Assembly: GCA_033239525.1 (NCBI GenBank)
Contig: BSYO01000020.1
Span: forward strand, 12,340,308 to 12,404,307
Direction of reading: 5' to 3'
Length of the DNA stretch: 64,000 nt
DNA from: Nepenthes gracilis
Lineage: Eukaryota > Streptophyta > Magnoliopsida > Caryophyllales > Nepenthaceae
Part shown: piece by piece, positions 11,389 through 23,630 of the stretch
How positions within the stretch are numbered: the stretch's first letter is position 1
Layout of the letters: each line of letters begins with the position of its first letter
The notes under the pieces: model-generated
The model's database searches: none
What the model was told of the DNA's origin: nothing
The model's input: only the letters and a program-made list of their open reading frames with translations
Program-made: the position numbers and the translations under genes

Positions 11389-13285
11389 TGGGGCCAACTA
11401 GGTTTGATTGCCATAGTTGTTGGGTTTTGACTAAGTTTAGACTATTGTTCACATTTAACTAATGGTGCTCGTCCCTATTAGAGGAAGTTATTGCACTTGT
11501 GCATTGGGTACTAGTTCGTCGACCATTATCAACTGATGGTATTCACTCTTATTGAAGGAAGTTGTCGTATACATACTGAAAAGTCTCCTAAGATTTTATT
11601 TTGTTTCGACTACTTTTGAGAGGGTTTGACTTTTGTCTTGAAGCCCCAGGCCGTTATCTCTAACCTCGTTCAGCCGAGGTTTAGGGTTTGACTTCCTTTG
11701 GGCTACTTAGCAATTTGTACCAAAGTTTTGACCATGCTCTAGCAGGTTGGTTCACAAGTGAAGAATTTCATTCCACTTACGGGCAGTTTAGGTCTTTAAA
11801 TTTAAAGAGTATCATGCAAGCATTCACATGAACATGAACAACATAATAAATGAATTACCATTTTATTAATTGAAACATGATTATATTATACAAGCAGTTC
11901 GCATGACATGTACAAGGTTTACTTGTACTCGGCGACTGTGATGGAACGTCCATATTCCACCGTATATGGGCTCCATCAAATTTTCGTACTTATACCGTAT
12001 TAAAATATACTCTGAACAAAAGGTATATATATATATATATACTTATATGGGTGGATTTAAAAATTTTTTTCTCTTAACTTTGCATGGCGTGCACAGGATC
12101 GCATAAGGTTGGACCTCCTAAGTCGGCCTGATCAAGCAGGTCAGCCAAACTAAGTCAGTCAACATCTTGACTAGTTGGGGATTTTAGGTTAGTCATATGA
12201 ATCTAAAGAAAACAAACGAGTAGAGATACCATTAAGAACCAAAATTTTTCAAACCATAAATCGTTACCGAAAACATCTAAATATCCTTTATATTTTCATA
12301 ACAAAATCATTTTACAAAAGATTCCATTTTGTCCCAAAATACATCAAGGTCGTCCTTTAACTACTATAGGGGTCCGGATCAACCTTTCCTTTCTAGCTAG
12401 ACTGTCTGGTCCTATTCTTTCTCGTCGGATATAAACTCATCATTGTCGAAAGTTAGGAAAACAGAAGAGGAGTGGGTAGAAGTCCAACAAGGTATCCATA
12501 AACAAAAACATATATATATATTCACTGAACTAAAAAAAATAGAATAATAGCCTTATGCATGCAGAACATGATCATGGGCCGAAGTCCTTTTTGCATGAAA
12601 AATCGATTTCCAAATCAAATACAAATTCAAAACTATATGCTGAAAACCTGCTATTTTTAAGGTCTGTAACTCTTAACCAACCAAAATCGCTACATTTAAG
12701 GCCCGTAACTCTCGACCGTCCAAAATTGCTATATCTAAGGCCTGCAGCTCTTGGCCGCCATGGTTCATTTCTTCAAATTTTGAGCTTCTAAAAGTCCAAA
12801 GATCTTAATGAGCAAAAGTCAGGAGATCTTTAAAGGCATGCTTACGTTCATATTTAGTGACAACATGCAACATGCAAAGTCTTTAATTATCTAGTAATTT
12901 TTGGCTGAAATTAAACATGCAGATAACCTCTTCATGCACATAACTTACACTTGCCAATCTTTTTACCATAAACTGGTCTTAATAAATAAAAGAGATTCTA
13001 ACATCATTTGAGCATAAATTATAGAACAAGATCGCATATGCAAAACATTATTCATGCGCTGATCATAATATTCCTTCATAAGTATGAGAAAGCGATCATC
13101 ATGATATATTTCAGGTAGAACTCAATTAAGAAGAGCATAAAAATAATAATCCTTAACATGAATTTAAAACACTGGTACACTTGGCTGGAATCTGATCTAT
13201 GAACTCCCTTACTTGGATCTGGCCTAAAGTTCTTCTTTTCCTCGTACTTTACTTACAAATTGCCCAACTTTTATCCTAATTTTCA

Positions 13286-13300
13286 AATTCAGTATTTATA
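13286..13300 (-). promoter_or_regulatory. TATA box of solo LTR L
   Basis: The complement reads CATCTATAAATACTG, a strong plant TATA box. About 45 bases downstream on the minus strand is TTGTAAGTAAAG, a possible splice donor matching the arrangement in the other long LTRs. Confidence 0.5.
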
Positions 13301-13499
13301 GATGTTGGGGTTGGTCATAGTAGGTGGGGGCAACCTAACTACATTGTACTTCTTTACGTCCTTACTCTGTTTTTTTGTCTAGAAGGTCAGTGGAGTAAGT
13401 GAAAGTAGGTCACCTACTTTGATTTGACCAATTAGACTCTAATCAAAATTGGCCAATAAGTCAATCCGGTCAATTATCTTGGTCTGGTAAATTTTTTTA

Positions 13500-14610
13500 T
13501 TTCAAACAATGTTTTTTCCAGCTTCCTCTCCAGCAATCCTTTTCGAATTTCTCTCCGGAAATCCTCTCTGAATTTCTCTCTGGAAATCCTCTCCAAGTTC
13601 CTCTCCGTAAATCCTCTCCAAAAATTTGTCTTCGAAAAATGGCTTCTGAAAATCATCTTCGGAAAATCGTGTCCAGATTTCCATTTTCGAAAAATCATAT
13701 CTGGATAGCTGTCTTTGGAAATTGTCTCCGGAGATCATCTTCGGAAATCATTGTCTCCGGAAGTCTTGCCATTCGAGCCGGTCAACGTTTTCTTATTCCG
13801 GTCAAATTGCCATTCATCCATATTGTTCATTCTCCCCCATTTCGTCAATTTGCTTCATTCCGATAAAATACACCAAATCAGCAAAATACACCATTCCGAC
13901 ACTTTGCACTAAACCGGGCAAATTGTGCATATCGGCTATTATCTCCTCAAAATTCATTCTAGTCATCTCTCTTTCAAGTATACCGATCATTTTTTTTCAC
14001 AAGCATACTGGTTATTTTTCTCACAGGCATACCAATCATTTCTCTCACAAGCATGCGAGTCATTCTTGTTGCAAATCAATACCGGTAATTTTATCCATTT
14101 CGGCCATTAGTGCAAGCCGGCCTTTTTGCCATGTTATCCGGTCAACACGATGACTAGATATTTTAGCAAAAGACACATACCAGTCATTCTCATTTACAAA
14201 CATACCGGGCAAAAATCCTGATTAGCTAGTTATATGCATAACGGTCAGCCAACATGTTGACCGAGTATTTTGGCAACCGAGCAGTTTGCCTTAAGGACGC
14301 ATTCCAGTCCTTTTCTATTTATAAGCATACCGGGCAAATTGTACAATTAACCGGTCTCTTTTTACCTTCAATATTTCTTAATCTCTCTCTCAGTTGGGTA
14401 TTATACATATCATTCAGTTAACCCATATTGACTAAATTCTTTCTCATTTTTTGCCGGTCAACAATTCGGTCAACTTATGAAATCCTTTGGTCAATAATCT
14501 TTTTTTGTACAGCCATATTGTCACTTAAGCAGGTCAACGTTGCTAATCCGATCAACGATTTTCTGCCGGTCAACTATTCTTGACTTAGATAATTTTTTGG
14601 CAATTAAGAT
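13500..14610. repeat. Short-motif repeat block in U3 of LTR L (GGAAATCCTCTC and CCGGTCAA)
   Basis: 13,500-13,760 consists of imperfect repeats about 20-30 bases long around CTCTCCGGAAATC and CTTCGGAAAATC. 13,770-14,610 contains many spaced copies of CCGGTCAA and relatives (for example near 13,777, 13,799, 14,137, 14,453, 14,467, 14,531). The complement of GGTCAA is TTGACC, the WRKY W-box core. Frames translated from this block are low-complexity artefacts. Confidence 0.7.
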
Positions 14611-14694
14611 AACTCCTCATAAATTAATTAAGTCAAAACTTGATTATATAACCTTAATTACTATGTTTGAAAATTGGGACATTACAGCGGCTGT

Positions 14695-17600
14695 CTACTA
14701 ATAATATTTTTTGAGGTGGACGACATTCTATCTCCTTGGGATCAATTTTTTATTCTGGGTGCGCAGTTTACACGTGCCATTTTAGAGAATCACTGAAACT
14801 AGGAATGGTCCTTCCTAATTAGGAGATAGTTTGTTCCTATCGACGGTTTTTCCTGTTACTTTTATACTCCGTAGAATTAGGTTTCCTACATCAAATTGGC
14901 ATGACTTGACCTTTTGTTATAGTACCAAGCGACCTATTGTAGTATCTTGGATTTCTTGAGCAAGTCGAGATACTGTCTGAGTTATTCGAAGTTGCTTTGA
15001 GAGTTAAAACTTTCAACTCGGAGGTCGGGCAGACTGATCTCTACTGGGATAACTACTTCAGTCTCGTAGCATAAAGTAAAGAGTGTTTATCGTGTAGGTT
15101 TCTTTGGTGTTGTTCTGTAGGACCACAACACGAAAGGTAGTTCGTTCACCCAATAGCCCTCAATGTCCTCTAACTTCATCTTTAATCTGTATAGTAAAGT
15201 TCGATTCGTTACTTTCACTTGCTCATTTTCTTGTAGATAGGTGACAAAAGTGTTAACCAATATTATTCCAAAACTCATACAGTACTTGGTGAATCTTTTT
15301 CCAATGAATTGGGTTTTGTTGTCTATATATGATATTCTATTAAATTAACTCTCTATGGCATTCTGCTCAGTGATCCGCACCAATAGGGATGCTTCTATCC
15401 ATATTGTGAAATAGTCGATACCGACTATGACAAACTTCCTCTACCGAGATGCAATGGAAAATGGGCCTAAGATGTTAAATCCCCACTGTACCAACAGCCA
15501 TGGTGACTGTAGGGTCTATAGTTTTATATGTGGTTGATGAGGAATGTTGCCATGGACTTGGTAGTTTTTGCATTTCTTCACAAATTTTACGGCGTCTATC
15601 CTCATTGATATCCAATAGTAACTCTATCACATGACTTTAAAGGCTAGGTCCTTACTGCCTATGTGTGATTTGTAAATTTCGAGATGCATTTTGCTTAATC
15701 CGTAGTCAGCCTTTTCTGGCGTGAGATATCACACATAGGGGATAGAATAACATCATCAATTCAGCCTCCCTTCCATGATGGTCTACCAGCCTGCTATCTT
15801 CTTGATTTGCTTGGCGTCATCTGGGTTTTCCTATAGAAGGCCTTCAATGAGAAACTTTCTGTAAGGAGTCATCCGATTCTCACCGTCTAAGATTTGAAGA
15901 ACCTCTTACTATGGGACTTCTATGATTGGAGTTGTAAGAACTTCTAACATGTCTCGAGCATATTGCTCGAGATTTTCAGTTGTTACAACCTTCACTAGCT
16001 AATCCGCCTTCCAAATTTCTTTCGACAAGATGTGAAGTATTTCCAGTCTGTCAAATGTCACGGTTAGGCCCTTCACTCTAGTAAGATATCTTGTAAGCAA
16101 TAGGCTTGACACTTTGAAATTCCCGATGACCTAGTTGACGATTAGCTCTAAGCCACCAGGGATGATTAGATTCTTCATCGAATATTCATTTGCCAACCAG
16201 AGTCCGATTAGTAAGGCTTCATACTTGATGACATTGTTGGTGGTTGAGAATCAGAGAGTCATTAAGTATATTAGTTTTGACCTATCTGGAGTTCTCAAGG
16301 CCATGCCTGCTCCACTTCCAAATTGGGTTGATGATCTGTCCATTTGAAATATCTAGACTGAAGCTTCATCTTGCTAGCAAGCATCTTCACTTGAATTGAT
16401 GACATTGGGAATCGTTGTCATTGTTTCAACTATAAAATCCGCAATAGCATAACCTTTTATGGCCGGTTGTGGATAGAATTTCATGTCAGACTCACTCAAT
16501 TTAATAGTCCATTTCATGAGTCATTCGGACATGTGAAGTTTTTGGAGAATCCCTTTTAAAGGTTGGTCCATTATGATGATGATCTTATGGGCCTAGAAGT
16601 ACGATTATAGCTTCCTAGTGGAGTAGACTAGTACTAAGGCAATCCTTTCAGTGCGTGAGTAACGAGTCTTGGTGTCTATCAGGATCTTACTAATATAGTA
16701 GATTGGTCATTATATCTCAAACTCCTACCTAATCAGGACTGAGGTCAGCGCTGTGTTTAATATTGCAAGGTAGAGAAATAACTTCTCACCTTCTTTTGGT
16801 GAAGTCAGGAGAGGGGGATTGGTAAGATATCCCTTCAGCTCTTAGAAGGCTACCTAGTAGTCGGCAATCTACTAAAAATCGCTCGCCTTTATCCCTTTCA
16901 GTACCTTAAAGAAGGGAAAATATTTTTCTACTAATTTCGCTATGAATTGGGAGTGTGTTGCGAGTCTCCCAATGAACCTCTGGACTTCCTTCATAGATTG
17001 AAGTGAGTTCATGTCTATGATAGCTTTTATCTTCTTGGGGTTTGCTTGAATCCCCGATGAGATACAATAAAGCTAAGGAACCTCCACAAATGACTCCGAA
17101 TACACACTTGGTCAGATTCAACTTCATTGTTGTATTTAAAGCACCTTAAAGGCTTCTTTGAGATCGTGAATATGGTCATTGGCTATTATACTTTTGACAA
17201 GGATATCGTCTATATACATATCCATATTTTGGTCAATTTGTATCTCAAGCATCTTGTTCATGAGCTTTTGATAGGTGGATCCATGTCGTCTATATACACC
17301 TCCATGTTTGTATCTCAAACATACTTTGTACCAGTATATATCCATTGATCCGTCATGAAAGATATGTACTCTTCATCATCAGAACTCGTTCGGATCTGAT
17401 TGTAGTCTAAATAGGTATCCATAAAACTTAACAACTCGTGTCCAGATGTTGAGTCTACAAAAAGGTCAATTCTTGGCAATGGAAGGCAGCCTTTTGGACA
17501 TACTTTATTCACATTGATGAAGTTCATGTCCAGTCAGTGACCTGGTCACTTAGGACCTCTTCGATGTTGCACGTTGTCATGAGCTTTATCTTAAGATATA

Positions 17601-18096
17601 AGATCGACATCACTGTGTTGAATGTAACTAAGTAGGGTTGTCCTAAAATAGTATTGTAGACCGAAGGTAGGTCGACTACCAGAAACGTGAGCATACGGGA
17701 TATTGTCTTTGAGTACGTTCCTAGTATGACCTCTAATTAAATGGTCCCTTAGATTGGAATAGGTTCATTATCTAGTCCATATAGGAGTCCCTCAACCGTC
17801 CTTATTTGGTCCTTTTTTAATCCGAATTTAAAATAGGTATCAAGATATAGTAAATTCTTTAAACTTCAATTGTCAATAAAGACTTATCTCAATTGGTAAT
17901 CAAGTATACTATTTGAAACGAGTACAGATACAACGAGAGTGTCAGAATAGAGATTTATTATATATATCATATTATCGTTGCTAAAACTAATGACGTCATT
18001 CCTAACTTTTATCCTCCATTTTTTGCTGCTAAAAGTCTTCTCTGGGTGGTCCGGATCATTGTTCCTGAGTGGTCTTGCGGACACCATATTAACCAC
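14695..18096 (-). pseudogene. Element A pol (protease, RT, RNase H, integrase), decayed
   Basis: Minus-strand order is that of Ty3/gypsy. A protease region (about 17,520-18,090) includes DTLVVSVLVSNSILDYQLR. The RT (about 16,880-17,530) includes CLPLPRIDLFVDSTSGHE, then DYNQIR and the catalytic MYIDDILVKS (YIDD at 17,205-17,216). An RNase H of the Tat type (about 16,000-16,400) includes QFGSGAGMALRTPD and KYEALLIGLWLANE. The integrase core and C-terminal part (about 14,700-15,900) include VEVTNRTL-like QVKVTNRTLLYRLK and ELPFVLWSYRTTPKKPT (15,087-15,278). Frames are broken by stops and frameshifts throughout. The normal product would copy element RNA into DNA and integrate it; this copy cannot make it. 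Confidence 0.88.
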
Positions 18097-18099
18097 CCT

Positions 18100-19680
18100 G
18101 ATCGCAACTTAGTTGCGTAGCTGTTTCCGTTGGCCCAACTCGTCATCATTTGTTCTCTTGAAGGTTGGCCCTGGGTCACTCAGGAACTTGTTGAGGTGTC
18201 CTTTTCGGATGAGGGCCTCAATTTCTTTTTGCAACATCTTACAATCCTTGGTGCTATGACTTGAAAATCGATGATAGAAGTTGTACTTAAACTGATCTCC
18301 TCTTTCCGGGTTCTTGGGCTGTTCGAGCCACTTCAAGAACTTCTCATCCCTGATCTGCATGAGGATGTTCGTCCTGGTGCCGTTCAATGGAGTCAGGTTC
18401 AGGGGCCTGAAATCTCTTCGAACATCCGATTCTATCATCGGCTGCTTCTAGGATTTTGGGTGTTAGAGTTGTCTCATTTCTCTCCTTCCTGCTCGTTAAT
18501 CCCGGATGATGGTTTGTATGTTCCAGCCTCTTCGCTTCGTTGGCCTCCTCAGTGGCAATGTAGGAACAGGTGATGGTCTTTGCCTAAAGAAAGGTCTTAG
18601 GCACTTGTTGGACCAGATGTTTAAAGAAGTCACTTGACTACACAGACTATGTAAAGGAGTTCAGCTTCACCTCGTCGATTAACTTGAATATCCTTTAGGC
18701 CTCTACATTGAATCGGGTTAAAAAGCGCTTGAAACTTTGATTTGCCCTTGTCGAATGTGGATAAGGTGCCAAGGCTACTTCTCCTCTCTTCGGCTGGAAG
18801 TGAATTGTGATAAAAAGTTGTCAGCTAACTCTTAAAATGTTTCGATTAAATTTGGTTACAGCTGATAGAACGAAATTCAAGCATCCCCTTGAGGGTCAGA
18901 GGAAAGTATAGACATATAGCTGCGTCGTCAAGACCATGAAATTCCAACAGAGTTCGAAAGTGATCCGGATGTTCCATTGGATCGAAACTTCCATCGTAGG
19001 GTTCCAAAGTCGGCATCTTGAATTTGAGAGGGAGTTTGTGATCCAGATCTCCCTCGTAAATAGAGACCTTCCTAGGTCAGTAAAGTGTCTATTGGTACTT
19101 CCTCTAAACAACTGCTGCTCAATCTTTCGTGTTCTCTCTCCACTTAGGAGGTGAACACAATTCTCTTTACATTGAGGAAGGTCCTCAGCTTCGAGTGGTT
19201 TAGAGAGACATGCTAGATTGGCCAACTACGGGCCTTCCTAGGTAGGGTGCTATATGAGGCCTCTTCTTGAGCCAAAAACCTCCAGTCATCTCAAGAGTAG
19301 CGCAGATTTTGCCACACTGGGCTTTCATCCTGTGCTTTGTGACTTACGACCCTCCGGTTGTGTATGGGCCCTGTCACTCGTGGCCTCTCATGCCTCGAGG
19401 TTGTCAAGCCATTGGATTGTCTCCATTATAGGTTGTCATTTCCTCCAACTTCTCCTTTTGGATGCTAAAACCTGGGAGTTGGAGAAATGAGCCTCTAGTA
19501 GTTGTATCTCCAGATGGGTGCATATGGTTTAGAGCAGTTTCGATAACATGTCCACCCGAGCAGCTAGCATTTCCACGTTTGTTGTTGGACGATCGTTTCT
19601 ATCACTCCCTATGGTTAGGTCGTCGACATTGGAGATGGCGTCTTTGTTGGTGCACTTACTTGAGCCCTAGCGTTCACCAT
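18100..19680 (-). pseudogene. Element A gag, decayed
   Basis: The likely start is the ATG at 19,680-19,678 (MVNARAQVSAPTKTPSP), about 55 bases after the PBS region on the minus strand. A Retrotrans_gag-type core is visible around 18,890-19,020. The C-terminal nucleocapsid-like segment at 18,109-18,438 reads FYHRFSSHSTKDCKMLQKE followed by EALIRKGHLNKFLS, the Tat-type Y-x-x-H-R-x-x-x-H-x-x-x-D-C motif with the first cysteine lost. Several in-frame stops and shifts occur. Confidence 0.8.
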
Positions 19681-19719
19681 GTTTACTTTCTTCGATTATG
19701 CAGTTAGATTTTTTTGTCG

Positions 19720-19738
19720 TTCCTACAGACGGTGCCAA
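19720..19738 (-). other. Primer-binding region of element A
   Basis: Directly after the 5' LTR the minus strand reads TTGGCACCGTCTGTAGGAA. Element E has TTGGCGCCGTCTGTGG at the same place, which is the form usual for plant Tat elements. This fixes LTR ends and orientation. I do not assign the tRNA with certainty. Confidence 0.75.
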
Positions 19739-20558
19739 TGATACGTCTCTAGATTGAAATTATTGAATGAATTAGAGAATTACATTATTTGGGATTCTGA
19801 CTAGCAACGGGTCCGATCTTCATTACTCTAAACTTGGATCCTATATATTACAACTTAAAAACATGAGATAAAAGGAATACAAGACTTACTTTTCGGTATG
19901 TCATCCGACGCTCAAATTAATAATCTTTTTATGTCAAAGAGAAAGATATGAGGATGAGAATGCGTGGATGTAAGAGTGTTTGGGAATTAGATGTATAGTG
20001 GAGGACTGGGCTTCGTGGGTTCGCCCAAAGGAGTGAGCAGCTTTTAGATATTGTACTCGTAGGGGGAGTATCTTTGGAAGAGATGCACTAGTGTACTTTA
20101 GTGGCTTTTGCTTGTTTGAGTGTTTGTCTGTTTGAATATTCTTGATCGAGCTCTCTCCTTTTATTGTAGAGAAAAGGATGTATTTATAGTGTGAGGTACC
20201 AGTTTAGCCGTCTTTGGGTGTTATGACTCTACAATTACGATGGGAGTTACTTGTATAACCATCGCTTGCTTTTAATGTGTGGATAATTATGAGGGGCGTT
20301 ACACTTGTAAACGCCACCTATATTTAATGGATGGGCTGATACGATTTTTGACCGTTGAAATTGATGTTGTAACCACCGAAATAATCTATTGATTATCCAT
20401 AAGTATCTATTTATTACTAGATGATTTCGGTTCAAACCGTTTGGGTCAACCGCTGCACCTTCTGGATCTTAGGTCTTCTATTAAGCTGTCACTATCTGGG
20501 CCTATCTTTCTTTTGTGGATTGGATTTTAGGCCAGCCCTTGGACTGTCATACCCATCA
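19739..20558 (-). repeat. 5' LTR of element A
   Basis: The minus strand starts TGATGGGTATGACAG at 20,558 and ends at 19,739 with CA. The TATA box ACTATAAATAC lies in the complement of about 20,181-20,190, with the leader toward lower coordinates. It is collinear with 6,790-7,610 along its whole length and is followed by the ATATT duplication at 20,559-20,563. Confidence 0.88.
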
Positions 20559-20563
20559 ATATT

Positions 20564-20672
20564 TATTACAAATATTTTATTTATGATGTGTTTATAATGA
20601 TTATTTATTACTTTAGTTTTTTTGTATGGCCTATTTGTATTAGATTAGTTGATTTGTATTCGGATCACTACA
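20564..20672 (+). repeat. 5' LTR of element C, right part
   Basis: The LTR continues beyond the insertion of element A. The text through TTTTTTTGTATGGCCTATTT to GGATCACTACA is collinear with 39,127-39,241. It ends in CA at 20,672 and is followed by TATGATATCAAG, a decayed form of the TGGTATCAGAGC PBS common in plant LTR elements. Confidence 0.6.
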
Positions 20673-23100
20673 ATTATGATATCAAGTAAATAAGATTCTA
20701 TGAAGAACACTTAAGGATTTATGAATTAGTGGTATTCAAAAAATACTAGGATCACTGACTAATTAAGGACTTAAGATATAATTGGTTATTCTAGATCATG
20801 AAATTTATGATATTTTTTGGAACATAGGATAAATAGGCATTCTGAGTTGAGGTAGATGAATGAGTCAAAAAAGTAGGATAGGAGAACTTCTAAGCTTCCT
20901 TGTTTCGTAAGATGTCAGAGTAATTGAACGTGAACTTTGAGGATTTTTTTCGAAACTTTTGATGATAGATAATTGGAGATGGCCGATATTCTTGGAGCAA
21001 TTCAATTAGCAACTCAGCTCATACATTGGGCTATTAGTACTCAATCGCAACTCTCAGGTTGTGATCTCATCAACTCCCATCGTTTAAATGCTCAGAATAA
21101 GAAGACTGTTGGAATTGTCTGCCATGGACTCTAAAAGAGGACCATCTCAATTCACACTACACAAACAATAAAAGATGGGTAAGTCCTATGATAAGCAATG
21201 TTTCTTCAATTATGAGAATACTGGACATCAAGCGAAGAATTGCAAAGTAGCCATGCCGAAAAATACTACAACAGCACCCTTAGTGGACCAGATAGGCCCT
21301 CAATGCTGTTTTAATTATGGTGAGTCAAGACACATGGCTAAGCATTGCTACATACCAAAGAGGAGATATTAGCCAAGTTCAATCAACAGCAATCATGGGT
21401 TCTTAGAGGAGTTATCACTATTACTGAGCATAAAGTATAAACTCTCTCTCATCCATTAAAAGAGGTATTTTACATATCTATCTACAGTTTTGGCAATTTG
21501 TTGCACCTCTTTCATTACGATTTTCTTACTTTGTTCTCTGCTCAAAGGTTATTCCAAGGCTTGTGGAATTCTAAATGATCGAGGATGACCTTATCAATTT
21601 CAAATTTCCCAATGCGATTCAGATGGGTTGCAAGTCATCGTGCCAAGTAGATGATTGATTTATTCTTAATTGAGTCGACTCTGAGAACTTCATAAATTCT
21701 TAAGACCCTCATTGAATGGCATTAATATAGTTGAAAGAGTTAAAACAGTAGCTACTGGTGTGGTAGAGGTAAGACTTCATTCAAGCCTAGCAATAGCCAA
21801 AGAAGAATGTAAAGACTATTCTAGAAGTTGAAGAATGATTACAACGACTGTGTAGCAACTTCTAAAAATTGTACGAGGCAATAATCAATAACGATCTTTC
21901 ACTTATGAGGATTTGAAGACAAATGACAGAAAATCAAATATGTTGAAGAATAAAGTATAGTCAAGTATCATAAGTTGCAGACCTAGGATAATAGTATTTT
22001 AGGGAAGTTATTTAGAGTGAAGTGTGAATATTATAAACAGAAGGCATTCTTTGGGCTGATGGATTAGGCATTCAAATTGCATTTGAGGATTGTTCCACTA
22101 AACTTTGTGGTATACATTTGTTTGATAACTTATGGCCTAAGTTTTCTTGAGATGGCATTTCTAGACTATTTTATTTGGTGACTAGGCCTACTAATGAATT
22201 TATTTAGGATCAAAGAAGTTGTTAATTTGGGTGGAGTATTGCATTGGTGAGTATTTGGAGTTTCTTAGGTCTTGTAAATTATTATCGAATATTTAAGATG
22301 AATTTATTGATGTTCTATACGAAGAATTGTTAGATTTTATTCTGTTGTTTCTTCGGAGATCTATTTTAGGAGTTAGACAACTAAGATCTAATAAACTAAG
22401 TAACTAACCCTTGATATGAGGTTAGTTGGGGTTGTGATTGCTCCAGATTTTTGGCTTCAACATTAAGTAAAAAGGAAAATTTATTCTTAGGATTTATTAT
22501 AAAATGGACTTATATTGCATTAAGAAATTTGATAAAATGTTGGGAAAAGCTTATGACTGTGAGTTGGATATTGGCCGAGGAGGCCAATATAGCAGCCAAT
22601 GGTTTGAGTCTTATAAATAATAGGATAGATAAATGTTATTATGACTGTTAAGTTGTTTAATATTATATTTAGGATACCTTTAAGCTGTATCTTATTTTTG
22701 GGTTGTAAGAGTTTAACTTTATGAACCAAAGAGTTTGCGATGTATAATTTGATAGTTGTGATAAATAGGTTTATAGCTGTGCAGATTGCTCAGTCAATTG
22801 ATTATGTTGGAATTTAATGGTACTAGAAGAAATGGGAGGTTGACAATTTGTAGGTACTTAGGAGATTGTGAGTTATGTGCGGATTTATATTGAGCATTTG
22901 GAAGAGCAAGTAAGAGCACCCAACACTTGTGATGATTGAGGATGACTTGTTGATTTAGTCTCAAGTTGATGCCTATAGGTGAGTCAAGGGCACACTCAGG
23001 TTTTTAAACCATTTTCGTGGTGCTAATGTAAGAGACCTTTAGGAGAGAAGTCTAGGGGAGAAATTTATTGAACCAACCACTCAATATGCTAAAGGTTATG
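20673..23100 (+). pseudogene. Element C interior: gypsy gag-pol relic
   Basis: Two nucleocapsid zinc knuckles sit at 21,199-21,243 (CFFNYENTGHQAKNC) and 21,307-21,348 (CFNYGESRHMAKHC); in both the second cysteine is tyrosine. Further on, SIWSFLGLVNYYRIFK at about 22,240-22,290 is the conserved RT/RNase H junction of gypsy pol (SFLGL-x-x-YYR). Between them only scattered reading remains. Integrase and a 3' LTR are not seen on this side, so the element is incomplete. It would be a Ty3/gypsy element with a chromovirus-like gag. Confidence 0.65.
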
Positions 23101-23149
23101 GGATCTAGAGGAGTAAAAGCAAGCTACCTTGTGACTTCGACTTAGAATG

Positions 23150-23625
23150 GAGTCCTCCTAATGTTGAGCTCTAGTTTCCATGGCTCGTATTCTTTCACAA
23201 AAAAACATGAATCTCTCTTATTCCTGCTTAATGAGTAAGGCATAATCAAACAATTTTCCATAAGTCTTCAAGCACAACGCACTAATAATTGTCAAATTGA
23301 GTCCTATAAAACTTAAAGAAACTTTCTTACCCGCCTTACCTTATCCATAATGTGATGTAAAACAAACCAAATCAGTAGATTTGGTGTCAGTGCTCCACCA
23401 CTGAATCATTTTCTTATCTCTTTCAAGCAAATTTGTCCTTTTGTTCACAAACACTTGCCAGAAAATACTAATCAAGAAAGGCCTCTAAAAATACTTCCAC
23501 GAGATCTTCTTACTCTCTAAGCCGAAATCCTTATTCATATGGCCCACAAATAGTTGACCTCACCATCCAACCTGCGAGAAGAAAACTTGACTTTTTCTTC
23601 ATTTAGGCAATTAGTCTCAAACACC
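23150..23625 (-). pseudogene. Element D gag, 3' part (interrupted by element B)
   Basis: On the minus strand, removing element B and one TTCTC copy restores MEKVFET followed by NEEKVKFSSRRLDGEVNYLW, the core of a plant gypsy gag (x-x-E-E-KV-x-x-A-x-x-x-L-x-G-x-A-x-x-W). Downstream on the minus strand are FLDQYF-type decayed text and LKTYGKLFDYALLIKQE (around 23,225-23,280), another gag landmark. Stops and shifts are frequent. Confidence 0.7.
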
Positions 23626-23630
23626 TTCTC

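Larger units (their letters stand above)
11937..14686 (-). repeat. Solo LTR L (2.75 kb) inserted in element A
   Basis: The minus strand starts TGTAATGTCCCAATTTTC at 14,686, the usual start of plant gypsy LTRs of the Del/Tekay type. It ends at 11,937, where the plus strand reads TGTGATGGAACG, resembling the TGTGACGGGACG end of element B's LTR. Candidate 5-bp duplications are GCGAC (11,932-11,936) and GCGGC (14,687-14,691), one mismatch. No interior is present, so it is a solo LTR left by LTR-LTR recombination. It carries a TATA box near 13,290, short GGAAATCCTCTC repeats at 13,500-13,750 and a GGTCAA-rich stretch at 13,770-14,600. Confidence 0.75.
6785..20563 (-). mobile_element. Element A: Ty3/gypsy Tat-lineage LTR retrotransposon with antisense gene
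   Basis: The 13.8 kb insertion includes 5-bp target duplications ATATT at 6,785-6,789 and 20,559-20,563. LTRs of about 820 bp lie at 6,790-7,610 and 19,739-20,558. On the minus strand the right LTR is followed by a PBS region reading TTGGCACCGTCTGTAGG, and a PPT (GAGGGGGCTAG, complement of 7,611-7,625) precedes the left LTR. Gag, protease, RT, RNase H and integrase follow in Ty3/gypsy order on the minus strand from 19,680 to about 14,695. Beyond pol lies a long region with a plus-strand gene (9,138-11,051), typical of the Tat/Ogre group. All frames are broken. The two LTRs look roughly 75-80 % identical, so this is an old insertion. A solo LTR (11,937-14,686) has inserted just past the end of pol. 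Confidence 0.92.

Noticed and set aside
13474..14153. Several ORFs of 61-143 residues on both strands
   Set aside because: They come from the short tandem motifs (GGAAATCC, CCGGTCAA) in the U3 of solo LTR L, which are open in several frames at once.
21370..23000. Host protein-coding gene between element C's zinc knuckles and element D
   Set aside because: The only recognisable text (SFLGLVNYYR) is gypsy pol; the rest has no sustained frame.
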